DNA of 64,000 nt from assembly GCF_000309385.1 (NCBI RefSeq), contig NZ_JH976537.1, positions 1,514,214-1,578,213 on the forward strand, given 5' to 3'. The translations under genes were made by a program, and so were the position numbers. This document shows positions 28,189 through 36,401 of this stretch, one piece after another (position 1 is the first letter of the stretch; each line of letters begins with the position of its first letter). The DNA comes from Nodosilinea nodulosa PCC 7104. Lineage in GTDB: Bacteria; Cyanobacteriota; Cyanobacteriia; Phormidesmidales; Phormidesmidaceae. Under the pieces are notes generated by a model, which was given only the letters and a program-made list of their open reading frames with translations, did no database searches and was not told where the DNA came from.

Positions 28189-28644
28189 ATGAATCGCGAG
28201 CGTGCCAGCAATTTGAGCATCCCCGCTCCCTGCCTGATTGATAGCGGGATCGTCATCAACAAAACCGACATGCTCAGGCTGCTGCAGGACCTGGGTCAGG
28301 TGCGTTACCGCCACTTTCAAGACAGCATTCCACTCTCCGAAGGCCAGGGTCTGGTCATGGAAGTTTTTGCCGACAGTCAGCAGGCCACGCTCGTGGCTAA
28401 TCATACACTTTATATCAACGTTTACAGCTTTGATTGCCTAGAAATTGGCAAAACCGATACCGACGGCAATCATTTCGATCTGGTACAAGACAACCGACGG
28501 CTGCGCCTGATTCCGCTGTCTGACCCCATGCACGACCACATTACGCGATCACTCAACACCGCCGCCCTAGAGGCCATGGTCGCCGACGCCCTCTCCGCCA
28601 GCTGGGACGCCTGCCTCGACGACGATCGCAACTTCCTAGAGTAG
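28189..28644 (+). CDS. conserved hypothetical protein
   Basis: A 151-residue soluble protein, no membrane segment, slightly acidic, with RYRHFQDSIPLSEGQGLVMEVFAD and YINVYSFDCLEIG. I do not recognise the family beyond an impression that it is cyanobacterial. It stands alone, converging with the sugar phosphorylase gene across a strong terminator. Confidence 0.6.
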   Translation: MNRERASNLSIPAPCLIDSGIVINKTDMLRLLQDLGQVRYRHFQDSIPLSEGQGLVMEVFADSQQATLVANHTLYINVYSFDCLEIGKTDTDGNHFDLVQDNRRLRLIPLSDPMHDHITRSLNTAALEAMVADALSASWDACLDDDRNFLE

Positions 28645-28683
28645 ATTTTCCCATTTTTGCAGCCCCGTCAATTCAGTCAATTC

Positions 28684-28722
28684 AAAAGAAGCGGTGTCCT
28701 AAATTAGGGCACCGCTTCTTTT
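28684..28722. terminator. bidirectional intrinsic terminator
   Basis: 18 bp arms (28684-28701 AAAAGAAGCGGTGTCCTA; 28705-28722) with one G-U-compatible mismatch and a 3-base loop. The arms end in A4/T4 so each strand has a T-run. It separates convergent genes ending at 28644 and 28740. Confidence 0.85.
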
Positions 28723-28739
28723 AGATTGGCAGCTTGGCT

Positions 28740-30623
28740 TTACAACAGCGTTGGCATGCTGTCGTCCTGGGCCGAGTTGGGCTTGTTGGTAATCCACACC
28801 GACTGGTAGGGGGCTAACTCGTAGACCGCTCGATCATCGGTAAAGCGGTAGCCGCTGATCAGGTCGTACCAGTCGTCGGTGCTGACCAGGTTAAGATCGC
28901 TCAAGCGCAGCTCCTGGGGCTGGTCGCTCAGGTTGTGCACCGAGAAAATGCTCTGATCGCGGGTCAGGCTCTGCCGCCAGAAGGCAAACAGCGCCGGATT
29001 CATCGGGTGCAGCGTATACTGGGTGGCGTTGGGGTGGAAGGAGGTCTGCTGACGGCGAATTTTGATCAGCCGCTTGAGCTCATTCAGCACCTTGGCGTGG
29101 GCGGTGGTGGGGTTGGCCAGAGCTGTCTCCAGCGTCTTGAGATCCCACTTATAGCGGTTGATGGTGCGGTTGTGGCCTGTTTCCTCAACCCCTTCGGTAT
29201 AGTTGTGGGTCGCCAGCAGGCTGTGAATATAGAAGGCCGGAATGCCCTCCAGCGCCATCATGATGGTCTGGGAGCAGAGAAAGCGCTCCACCTGCCACTG
29301 GTCTTCGCCCTTGACGGTGCCCTTGAGGGCGTCGAACAGCGAGATATTGATTTCATAGGGCGACTCGGTGCCGTCGGGGCGGCTGCGCATGCTGATTTTG
29401 CCGCCAAAGTTGCGCATGGCGGCAATCAGCTGGTCGTACTCGTCGCCGCTGAGCAGCCCTTCAGCCGGGCGCATACCAATGCCGTCGTGGGAGGCGGTGA
29501 AGTTAAAGTAGGCGCAGCCAATGGGGGCCGGCGGCATGCTCATCATCCAGGTTTTGAGGTGGTCTGAGCGACCCTGCATGAGCGCGTTCAGCAGCAGCGG
29601 CGGCAGGCTGAAGTTGTAGATCATGTGGGCTTCGTTGCGGTTGCCGAAGTAGCTCAGGTTCTCACGGTTGGGCACGTTGGTTTCGGTAATCAGCGAAATA
29701 CCGGGGTCCACCAGCTGCAAAATCTCGCGAAACAGGCGCACTATGGCGTGGGTTTCGGGCAGATGGATACAGTTGGTGCCCTGCTTTTTCCACAAAAAGC
29801 CCACCGCGTCGAGGCGAATGTAGCGCGCCCCCGCCTCGACGTAGGAGAGAATAATCTTGACGTACTCGATCAGCACGTCGGGGTTTTCAAAGTTGACATC
29901 GACCTGGTCGGCGCTGAAGGTCGTCCACACGTGCTTTTCGCCCTCGGTAGTCTCGACCGGCGTGAGCAGGGGCGAGCTACGGGGCCGCACCACCTGAGAC
30001 AGGTCTTCGCTGGGGTCGGCAGTGATGAAGTAGTTGCGGCCTGGCAGCTGATTTTGCTTGAACTGCTCAAACCACTCGTGCTGGCTGGAGATGTGGTTAA
30101 TCACCAGGTCGGCCATCAGGTTGAAGTTGGTGGCAATACGCTTAATGTCGGTCCAGCTGCCCAGTTCGGGGTTGACCTTGAGGTAGTCGATGATGGCAAA
30201 GCCGTCGTCGGAGCTGTAGGGAAAGAAGGGCAGAATGTGAACGCCAGTAACGGTGTCGTACAGGTGGGTTTCGAGAAACTCAGCCAGCACCGACAGCGGA
30301 GCCCGCTTGCCATCGGTGATGGTGTCGCCGTAGGTAATCAGCAGAACGTTGTTGTGGTTCCACTTTTTCAGGTCTTCCCGGCCCGACGGGCAGAGGGTGT
30401 CTTTAATCAGGGCAAAAATTTCTGTGGTCAACCACTCGGCGGTTTCCGGGGGATAGACTTTTTCAAGGAGAGGCTTGATATTATTGGTCACGCGGCAGAA
30501 GGGTGGGCTATCTACAGGAATATCTAGCTTATTTATAGAGTAATTTTGAGGGGTCGTCTGGGTCGAAGCCCCCTGGTGCTGACCAGGCGCAAATTGCTTA
30601 GTGCGGTTTTTAGCTAGAGTCAT
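28740..30623 (-). CDS. GH13_18 sugar phosphorylase (sucrose/glucosylglycerate phosphorylase-like)
   Basis: 627 residues, an alpha-amylase-fold enzyme of the phosphorylase subfamily. Landmarks: LLITYGDTITDGKRAPLSVL, VHILPFFPYSSDDGFAIIDY, nucleophile Asp in YIRLDAVGFLWK, acid/base Glu in SLITETNVPN and transition-state Asp in TASHDGIGMRP. The family phosphorolyses an alpha-glucoside (sucrose, sucrose 6-phosphate, glucosylglycerate or glucosylglycerol) to glucose 1-phosphate; which substrate applies here cannot be decided by reading. Cyanobacteria make sucrose and glucosylglycerol/glycerate as compatible solutes, so a recycling role after osmotic stress is plausible. The first ~75 residues are a poorly conserved extension. 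Confidence 0.85.
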   Translation of the reverse strand: MTLAKNRTKQFAPGQHQGASTQTTPQNYSINKLDIPVDSPPFCRVTNNIKPLLEKVYPPETAEWLTTEIFALIKDTLCPSGREDLKKWNHNNVLLITYGDTITDGKRAPLSVLAEFLETHLYDTVTGVHILPFFPYSSDDGFAIIDYLKVNPELGSWTDIKRIATNFNLMADLVINHISSQHEWFEQFKQNQLPGRNYFITADPSEDLSQVVRPRSSPLLTPVETTEGEKHVWTTFSADQVDVNFENPDVLIEYVKIILSYVEAGARYIRLDAVGFLWKKQGTNCIHLPETHAIVRLFREILQLVDPGISLITETNVPNRENLSYFGNRNEAHMIYNFSLPPLLLNALMQGRSDHLKTWMMSMPPAPIGCAYFNFTASHDGIGMRPAEGLLSGDEYDQLIAAMRNFGGKISMRSRPDGTESPYEINISLFDALKGTVKGEDQWQVERFLCSQTIMMALEGIPAFYIHSLLATHNYTEGVEETGHNRTINRYKWDLKTLETALANPTTAHAKVLNELKRLIKIRRQQTSFHPNATQYTLHPMNPALFAFWRQSLTRDQSIFSVHNLSDQPQELRLSDLNLVSTDDWYDLISGYRFTDDRAVYELAPYQSVWITNKPNSAQDDSMPTLL

Positions 30624-31170
30624 ATCAACCTACAGTTTTCGATAGTTGTTTACAGTAGTCTTGGCATCAAAACGCGACCGTCGATAGAAGCCTCTACCGA
30701 ACGGCGACCTTTGATGGGCGATGTGTATTGAAGAGACGATTGTTCTCCGGCCAGGGAAACCGGGTTAAACCAGGATTGTTGTAGCCCTTGATCCAAGCGA
30801 CCCAGGCAGCCTGTTTTGGCCCCAGAGTTTAGTTCGAGGACATGGGAGAGGGAGCGATCGCGAGCCTTAGAGGCCTGGCCCTGAACGTCACGGCTGGCAC
30901 CCTATAAAGCCGCTTCAATCATCCCTAGCAGCAGCCCCCTAGTAACGAGTTTCAGATAGATGTGAAGGCAATGGTAGAACGGTGAACTATCGCGTTTGCG
31001 TTCCCCGCGATAGTTCTGATGGTGGCACAGGGAAGCAGTGAAGATCAGGGCCTGGCGGGGAAGTTCATCGCTTTTTAGGTATTTCTCTGGAGTCTTCACA
31101 AAGGCTTAAGCCCAGCGCTTTGTTGCACTCCGCGTACAGTACACTGCTGAGGTATTTGTGCGGGTGACCT
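30624..31170. other. 547 bp divergent spacer
   Basis: No protein-coding gene that I can support. It separates the phosphorylase (-) from the pentapeptide gene (+) and so holds both promoters. A perfect 11 bp-arm hairpin is at 30984-31016. A TACAGT/TACACT pair at 31135-31145 could be a -10 for the pentapeptide gene. The length leaves room for a small RNA. Confidence 0.5.
30984..31016. other. hairpin in divergent spacer
   Basis: Perfect arms GAACTATCGCG (30984-30994) and CGCGATAGTTC (31006-31016) around an 11-base loop. No T-run on either side. Could be a regulatory site, the core of a small RNA, or a dispersed repeat. Confidence 0.4.
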
Positions 31171-31884
31171 ATGGATGCGGAGGAACTGCTGGAGCGCTAC
31201 CTAGGGGGCGATCGCGCCTTCGCTCACCTCAAGCTGGTCGAAATCGAGCTGCTGCAAACCAACCTCAGCGGCGCTGACTTTAGCCACAGCGACCTGCGCC
31301 AGGCCAGGCTGGGCCGCACCCACTTTAATCAGGGCGTATTTAACGGAGCTGACCTCAGCGAAGCCCTGCTGTGGGGAGCCGACTTTACCGAGACCCAGTG
31401 CCCCAAAGCCCAGCTGCGCGATGCCGATCTCAGCGGCGCAGTGTTTGTGCGCGCCAACCTGAGCGGCGCCAACCTGATCAAAGCCATTCTCTGCGGGGTC
31501 AATTTTCAGCAGGCCAATCTATCCCAAGCGCTGCTCATTGAGGCCGACCTGCGCCCCAGCTCCGACCAGCAAACCAGCCTGGCTGGGGCCAACTTGCAGG
31601 GGGCCAACCTCAGCTATGCCAGTCTGAGCGGCGTCCAGCTGGGCGCGGCAAATTTGACCGGGGCCAAGCTCTGCCGCGCCCAATTGGGCCAGAGCTTTCG
31701 CCCCGATGCGCCGAAAACCGATCTGAGCGGGGCCAACCTGCACGGGGCCGACCTCAGCTACGCCGACCTCACCGGGGTGCTTTTGCGGGGGGCAAACCTA
31801 GAGGGGGCCGACCTGACTGGGGCAACCCTGGCCCAGGCTGACCTCACCGGAGCGACTTTGCCAGAAGGTTATGGCGATCGCTAG
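31171..31884 (+). CDS. pentapeptide-repeat protein
   Basis: A 237-residue protein made almost wholly of A(D/N)LxX pentapeptides (for example LSGADFSHSDLRQARL, LSGANLHGADLSYADLTGV), predicted to form a right-handed quadrilateral beta helix. A short N-terminal segment (MDAEELLERYLGGDRAF) resembles the cap seen in many cyanobacterial members. The repeat is interrupted near residues 127-135 and 172-182, where loops may bulge. Such proteins are very common in cyanobacteria; roles are mostly unknown. Confidence 0.92.
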   Translation: MDAEELLERYLGGDRAFAHLKLVEIELLQTNLSGADFSHSDLRQARLGRTHFNQGVFNGADLSEALLWGADFTETQCPKAQLRDADLSGAVFVRANLSGANLIKAILCGVNFQQANLSQALLIEADLRPSSDQQTSLAGANLQGANLSYASLSGVQLGAANLTGAKLCRAQLGQSFRPDAPKTDLSGANLHGADLSYADLTGVLLRGANLEGADLTGATLAQADLTGATLPEGYGDR

Positions 31885-31885
31885 A

Positions 31886-31922
31886 TTGCGTGGAGGCGTG
31901 GGGGCGTGGGGGCGTGGGGCGT
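31886..31922 (+). repeat. short tandem repeat after pentapeptide gene
   Basis: Repeated 8-mers GGGGCGTG (about three to four, first degenerate) right after the stop codon. Same style as the G-rich repeats at 46551-46640. Confidence 0.7.
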
Positions 31923-31944
31923 TACGCTCCTAGGCTAGCGGGGG

Positions 31945-33021
31945 TTAACGAATGGTGCCGCGCAGGGCTTCGGCATCTAGGGGCTTAATTAAATAGAGGC
32001 GGAGTAAGTCGCCGACGATGCCCAGCACCAGGGGAGCCTTGCGCAGCTGCTTTAGCCAGCCAGGGGCCGAGCTTTCCATCAGCTGCTTGATTTTGAGGTT
32101 GCGGGCGGCGGCCCGCTCCAGGCGGGGAAAGAACTGGGGATGGTCGACGTTTAGGTAAACGGGGAAAGCGCGGGCAGCGGTGTCGTTGGTTTTGCGCACG
32201 ACCTGGGTGTCAAACTCGGTGGCGTCTAGGCCCAGCATTTCGTAAAATTTAGCCCGCTCGTGGACGGTCAGGCTGTGGGTGGCAAAGACCGAGAGCAGGA
32301 AAAAGCGGCTCCAGAGGCGGCCCTGCCAGGTTTGCCACATGGTGGGCTGCGATCGCACCAGCGCCTTAAAGATATCGCCGTGGCGGTTTTCATCCTGACA
32401 CCAGCTCTCGAAGTAGTTGAACAGCGGGTAGAAGCTGTGTTCGGGATGCTGCTCCAGGTGGCGGTAGATGAGGATATAGCGCCAGTAGCCGATTTTCTCG
32501 GAGAGGTACACCGCGTAGACAATCCACTCCACCGGGAAAAAGGTGTAGGTGCGGTTTTTGGTCAGCTTGGCCAGATCGAGAGAGATGTGAAAGTCCTGCA
32601 TGCACTTGTTGAGAAACCCGGCATGGCGAGCCTCGTCCCGCGCCATCAGGCTAAAAATTTCGGCCAGCACCGGGCTGCGGCCCTTGAGGCGACGCGACAG
32701 CTCCTTGAACAGCAAAAAGCCCGAAAACTCCGACACGCAGGAGCGCTCCAGGTAGTCAATAAAGGCCTGCCGCTCCTCTCCCTGAATGTGCTCCCACTCC
32801 TGCTTGAAGGAATCGTCGCGAATGAAGTGGTAGCGGTTGTAGTCGGCCCGCATTTCCTCCAGCATGGTCTGGATTCCTTCCGCCTCGCGGGACAGATCCA
32901 TCGCGGCGGCTTGGTCAAAGTCGGTGGTGTAGAAGCGAGGCGACAGCAGATTTTCTTCGATCGCGGTCTTAATCGAGCTGTCACCGGGCTGAGGGGTTGA
33001 CTTAGAAAGGGCAGTCACCAT
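31945..33021 (-). CDS. acsF: Mg-protoporphyrin IX monomethyl ester oxidative cyclase
   Basis: A 358-residue di-iron enzyme (AcsF/ChlA) that forms the fifth ring of chlorophyll using O2. Iron ligands lie in ERSCVSEFSGFLLFKELSRR, LMARDEARHAGF (E-x2-H) and CQDENRHGD (E-x2-H). It diverges from ho and hemN. In Synechocystis a second cyclase, ho2 and hemN form a micro-oxic cluster under the MarR-type activator ChlR; the same three genes here, arranged divergently, suggest this is the low-oxygen isoform (ChlAII-like). That isoform call is inference from neighbours. Confidence 0.95.
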   Translation of the reverse strand: MVTALSKSTPQPGDSSIKTAIEENLLSPRFYTTDFDQAAAMDLSREAEGIQTMLEEMRADYNRYHFIRDDSFKQEWEHIQGEERQAFIDYLERSCVSEFSGFLLFKELSRRLKGRSPVLAEIFSLMARDEARHAGFLNKCMQDFHISLDLAKLTKNRTYTFFPVEWIVYAVYLSEKIGYWRYILIYRHLEQHPEHSFYPLFNYFESWCQDENRHGDIFKALVRSQPTMWQTWQGRLWSRFFLLSVFATHSLTVHERAKFYEMLGLDATEFDTQVVRKTNDTAARAFPVYLNVDHPQFFPRLERAAARNLKIKQLMESSAPGWLKQLRKAPLVLGIVGDLLRLYLIKPLDAEALRGTIR

Positions 33022-33050
33022 GGTTTTTCGGGCTAAACAGTTGAAAGCAC

Positions 33051-33079
33051 TTTATCACTAAATAGCTATCAATAGTCAA
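33051..33079 (-). promoter_or_regulatory. acsF promoter with operator-like motif
   Basis: On the minus strand: TTGACT (33079-33074), 17 bp, GATAAA (33056-33051). The spacer and -10 carry the motif ATAGCTATTTAGTGAT (33069-33054), which matches 13 of 16 bases of the motif in the ho promoter. Confidence 0.5.
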
Positions 33080-33215
33080 GGACATCCGCCAGCACCTAAT
33101 GCTGCCTGCGCGGGACGCGGCTTCTCAAGCTTATATCCAGGGGTAAAGGCGTGGACTCGTTCAACCCTGAGCAATTTAGGCTGCCCCAAAAGACACAAAA
33201 CTTAAGCCAAAACGA

Positions 33216-33243
33216 TTGACCAACCACTTAATCGCTGTATAGT
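33216..33243 (+). promoter_or_regulatory. ho promoter with overlapping operator-like motif
   Basis: TTGACC (33216-33221), 16 bp, TATAGT (33238-33243), 39 bp before the ho ATG. The imperfect palindrome AATCGCT-GTAT-AGTGATT (33230-33247) covers the -10, a placement expected of a MarR-type regulator. Confidence 0.6.
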
Positions 33244-33282
33244 GATTGAAAGATTTTAGCCTATTACCGACGAGGAATTGCT

Positions 33283-34032
33283 ATGACTGACCTAGCTCAG
33301 CGACTGCGCGAAGGCACCCAAGCCTCCCATACTCTGTCTGAAAATACGGCCTTCATGAAGTGCTTTCTCAAGGGCATAGTCGAGCTGGAACCCTTCCGCA
33401 AGCTCACCGCTGACCTCTACTTTCTCTACAACACCCTGGAAGCCGAAATGGCCCGCCACCGAGACCATCCTGTGGTAGGACCCATGATTTTTGCAGAACT
33501 GCTGCGCACGCCCAAGCTGGAGGATGACCTGGCCTACTACTACGGCGATCGCTGGCAGCACGACATTGCCGCCACCCCCGCTGGGCTGCGCTACGTCAAC
33601 CGCATTCTGGAGGTTTCGGCCAGCCACCCCGCCCTGCTAGTCGCCCATGCCTACGTGCGCTACATGGGCGATCTGTCCGGTGGGCAGGGGCTGCGTCACA
33701 TTGTGCGATCGGCCCTGAGCCTGCCGCCCGACCGGGGGACTGGGCTGCACGAGTTTGACCAGCTGCCCACGGTGGAGGCCAAGCGCGACTTCAAGCTCAA
33801 GTACCGCGAAGCGCTCAATGCCCTGCCCGCCGATGAAATCCTGGTCCAGCAGCTGGTGGATGAGGCAAATCTGGCCTTTGCCCTCAACCGCAATGTGTTC
33901 CACGAGCTAGAGCCGGATGTGCGCGCGGCGGTGGGCGACCACGTGTTTGACCTGATCACCCGGCAGGATCGGCCCGGCAGCACCGAGCGGCACCCCCACC
34001 ACGACATGGTTGCCCTGATGGCGACGGAATAA
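33283..34032 (+). CDS. ho: heme oxygenase (biliverdin-producing)
   Basis: A 249-residue heme oxygenase: proximal His16 in LREGTQASHTLSEN, distal helix YMGDLSGGQGLRHIVRSAL, and EANLAFALNRNVFHEL near the end. It opens heme to biliverdin IX-alpha, the precursor of phycobilins, using O2 and ferredoxin. SD CGAGGAA precedes the ATG. Together with hemN and acsF it fits the micro-oxic ho2-type locus; ho1 versus ho2 is not separable by eye. Confidence 0.95.
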   Translation: MTDLAQRLREGTQASHTLSENTAFMKCFLKGIVELEPFRKLTADLYFLYNTLEAEMARHRDHPVVGPMIFAELLRTPKLEDDLAYYYGDRWQHDIAATPAGLRYVNRILEVSASHPALLVAHAYVRYMGDLSGGQGLRHIVRSALSLPPDRGTGLHEFDQLPTVEAKRDFKLKYREALNALPADEILVQQLVDEANLAFALNRNVFHELEPDVRAAVGDHVFDLITRQDRPGSTERHPHHDMVALMATE

Positions 34033-34043
34033 GCCAACCCTAG

Positions 34044-34067
34044 GGTGCATTGCTTCGCGAATGCACC
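34044..34067. repeat. REP-like palindrome, copy 2
   Basis: Identical to 413-436 (GGTGCATT-8-AATGCACC). Two further degenerate pieces follow: GGTGCATTGCGG at 34098 and GATGCACCCTAC ending near 34173, together forming a compound repeat between ho and hemN. Confidence 0.8.
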
Positions 34068-34200
34068 GTTATGGCCGCAATGCACCACCTCCGCATCCTA
34101 GCGGTGCATTGCGGCTCAAAAGCCCAGCCTGGGGTGTTTAGCTCTGGTTGACAAGCCGCCGATGCACCCTACAAATCCATTTTGCCACCACCTAACTACC

Positions 34201-35598
34201 ATGCTCTCCCTTGCCAAACCCGTTGTTTTTGACCCGGCGCTGCTGCACAAGTACAACCAGCCGCTGCCCCGCTACACCAGCTACCCGACTGCGACGGAGA
34301 TGACCGAAGGCTTTAGCCCCAGGGATTTTGAGGCCGCGATCGCGATCGGCAACTACAAGCAAACGCCGCTGTCGCTCTACTGCCACATTCCCTTCTGCGA
34401 GTCGGCCTGCTATTTTTGCGGCTGCAATACGGTGATCACCCGCCAGAAGCGGGTAGCCAATGCCTATCTCGACTACCTGGAGCGCAACATTGCCCAGATG
34501 GCCCAGCGGGTTGAGGGCAGAAAGGTCAACCAGCTGCACTGGGGCGGCGGCACCCCCAGCTACCTGACCACAGCCCAGGTAGAGCAGCTGTGGAATGCCC
34601 TGCACAAGCACTTTGAGTTTGAGCCGGAAGCAGAAATCTCCATTGAGGTGAATCCTCGCGATCTGAATCGCGACTATGTGCAATTCCTCAAAGACTTGGG
34701 CTTTAGGCGGGTGAGCTTTGGCCTGCAAGACTTCAACCTTAAGGTGCAGGCGGCGATCAACCGCATGCAGCCCGAGGCCATGCTGTTCGATGCCATGGGC
34801 TGGCTGCGAGAGGCGGGGTTTGAAAGCGTGAACGTGGATTTAATCTACGGGCTGCCCTACCAAACCCTGGCCACCTTTCGCGACACCATCGAAAAAACCC
34901 TGCGCCTCGACCCCGATCGCATCGCCGTCTTCAACTTTGCCTACGTGCCCTGGCTAAAGCCCATCCAGAAAAAGCACATTGCCCCGGCTACCCTGCCCGG
35001 CCCCGAGGAAAAGCTAGACATCTTCCACATGACCATCGATCGCCTGACGGCGGCGGGCTATCAGTTTATTGGCATGGACCACTTCGCCAAGGCCGAAGAT
35101 GAACTGGCGATCGCGCAGTCCCAGGGCCAGCTGCACCGCAACTTTCAGGGCTACACGACCCAGCCCGAATCTGACCTGCTGGGCTTTGGCATGACCTCCA
35201 TCAGCATGCTCCACGATGTCTACAGCCAAAATCACAAGGGGCTGCGCGACTTTTACAGGGCGGTGGATGCCGATGTTCTGCCCCTAGAGCGCGGTGTGGT
35301 GCTGAGCCAGGAGGACATTCTGCGGCGGGCGGTCATTATGGAGCTGATGTGCCAGTTTGAGCTTTCCAAAGCCGCCATTGAGGAAAAATATCACCTCAGC
35401 TTCGACCAGACCTTTGACGACTACTTTGCCCGCGAACGGCAGGATTTACAGGCCCTGGAGGCCGATGGCCTGGTGCGGCTCACCCCCAACCACATCGAGG
35501 TGCTCCCCGCCGGACGGCTGCTGGTTCGCAACATTGCCGCCGTGTTTGACCCCTACCTGCGGAATCGCACCCTGCGCCAGTTTTCCCAGTCGGTGTAG
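34201..35598 (+). CDS. hemN: oxygen-independent coproporphyrinogen III oxidase
   Basis: About 465 residues from the ATG at 34201; an upstream ATG at 34162 is inside the REP-like repeat. Radical SAM cluster CxxxCxxCxC at Cys66, Cys70, Cys73, Cys75 (HIPFCESACYFCGCN) and GGGTPSYL follow the HemN pattern, as does the N-terminal YNQPLPRYTSYPT. It decarboxylates coproporphyrinogen III to protoporphyrinogen IX without O2. Downstream of ho, 168 bp apart. Supports tetrapyrrole synthesis at low oxygen. Confidence 0.95.
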   Translation: MLSLAKPVVFDPALLHKYNQPLPRYTSYPTATEMTEGFSPRDFEAAIAIGNYKQTPLSLYCHIPFCESACYFCGCNTVITRQKRVANAYLDYLERNIAQMAQRVEGRKVNQLHWGGGTPSYLTTAQVEQLWNALHKHFEFEPEAEISIEVNPRDLNRDYVQFLKDLGFRRVSFGLQDFNLKVQAAINRMQPEAMLFDAMGWLREAGFESVNVDLIYGLPYQTLATFRDTIEKTLRLDPDRIAVFNFAYVPWLKPIQKKHIAPATLPGPEEKLDIFHMTIDRLTAAGYQFIGMDHFAKAEDELAIAQSQGQLHRNFQGYTTQPESDLLGFGMTSISMLHDVYSQNHKGLRDFYRAVDADVLPLERGVVLSQEDILRRAVIMELMCQFELSKAAIEEKYHLSFDQTFDDYFARERQDLQALEADGLVRLTPNHIEVLPAGRLLVRNIAAVFDPYLRNRTLRQFSQSV

Positions 35599-35633
35599 AG
35601 CGTCCGTGCCTCGATCGGCTAGATACCCATCGG

Positions 35634-35739
35634 TTATAGCCATAGTCACGTTGGTTAGGACATCCAGAAATCCTATGAACGTCCAAACGTTTGAACGTTC
35701 ATAGGAGACCTGTCTTAACCAGACTGGCCACAGCTATAG
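35634..35739. mobile_element. MITE-like palindromic element, copy 2
   Basis: About 106 bp, reverse orientation to copy 1 at 3844-3953. Ends (TTATAGCC / AGCTATAG) and inner arms GTTGGTTAGGAC / GTCTTAACCAGAC are complementary, centre AACGTCCAAACGTTTGAACGTT-like. Located between hemN and the NrdG-like gene. Confidence 0.75.
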
Positions 35740-35781
35740 ATCAGCGGATGAACCGCTCCCCGTTCTTTACCCATCTTTCCT

Positions 35782-36372
35782 ATGGCCGCCCCCACCCGCC
35801 ATCTCAACCTCATGGGCTACGTCAATCGCTCCCAGGTCAACGGCCCTGGCTATCGCGCTGTGGTCTGGGTGCAGGGCTGTCTCAGGGAATGCTCTGGCTG
35901 TTTCAATCCGGCCTCCTGGCCCTTTGAACCCAACCAGATCGTAACGGTAGACGAGCTGGTGGAGCGCATTCTGGCCGACCCCCTCAACGAGGGGGTGACC
36001 TTTTCTGGGGGAGAGCCCTTCTGGCAGGCCCCCGCCCTGGCAACGGTGGCCCGACGGGTCAAGGCGGCGGGGCTAAACACAATGTCTTTTTCAGGCTTTA
36101 CCCTGGCTCAGCTCACCTCCCCTGGGGCGCCGCCGGGGGCGCAGAATCTCCTGGACCAGCTCGACATTTTGGTCGATGGTCCCTACGTAGAGGCTCTGGC
36201 CATCCACGACCCGACCTCGCCGGTATCCTCCCGCAATCAGCGGGTGCGGGTGTTTAACTCGGTCCTGCGCGATCGCATTTCCTGGGCCAGTGACCAGGTC
36301 GAAATTCACATTCTCAAGGACGGCAGCCGCATTGTCACCGGCTACCATGGCACCCTCGGCCTCGACGACTAG
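35782..36372 (+). CDS. NrdG-like radical SAM activating protein
   Basis: A 196-residue 4Fe-4S single-cluster radical SAM protein with CxxxCxxC at Cys33, Cys37, Cys40 (VQGCLRECSGCFNP) and the GGEP motif (TFSGGEPFW). This is the family of anaerobic ribonucleotide reductase activase and pyruvate formate-lyase activase. No glycyl-radical enzyme gene is next to it. Its position just after hemN fits a low-oxygen gene neighbourhood. True target unknown. Confidence 0.85.
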   Translation: MAAPTRHLNLMGYVNRSQVNGPGYRAVVWVQGCLRECSGCFNPASWPFEPNQIVTVDELVERILADPLNEGVTFSGGEPFWQAPALATVARRVKAAGLNTMSFSGFTLAQLTSPGAPPGAQNLLDQLDILVDGPYVEALAIHDPTSPVSSRNQRVRVFNSVLRDRISWASDQVEIHILKDGSRIVTGYHGTLGLDD

Positions 36373-36401
36373 CACCATGCGCCCCTTCACCTATTTAATC
36401 C

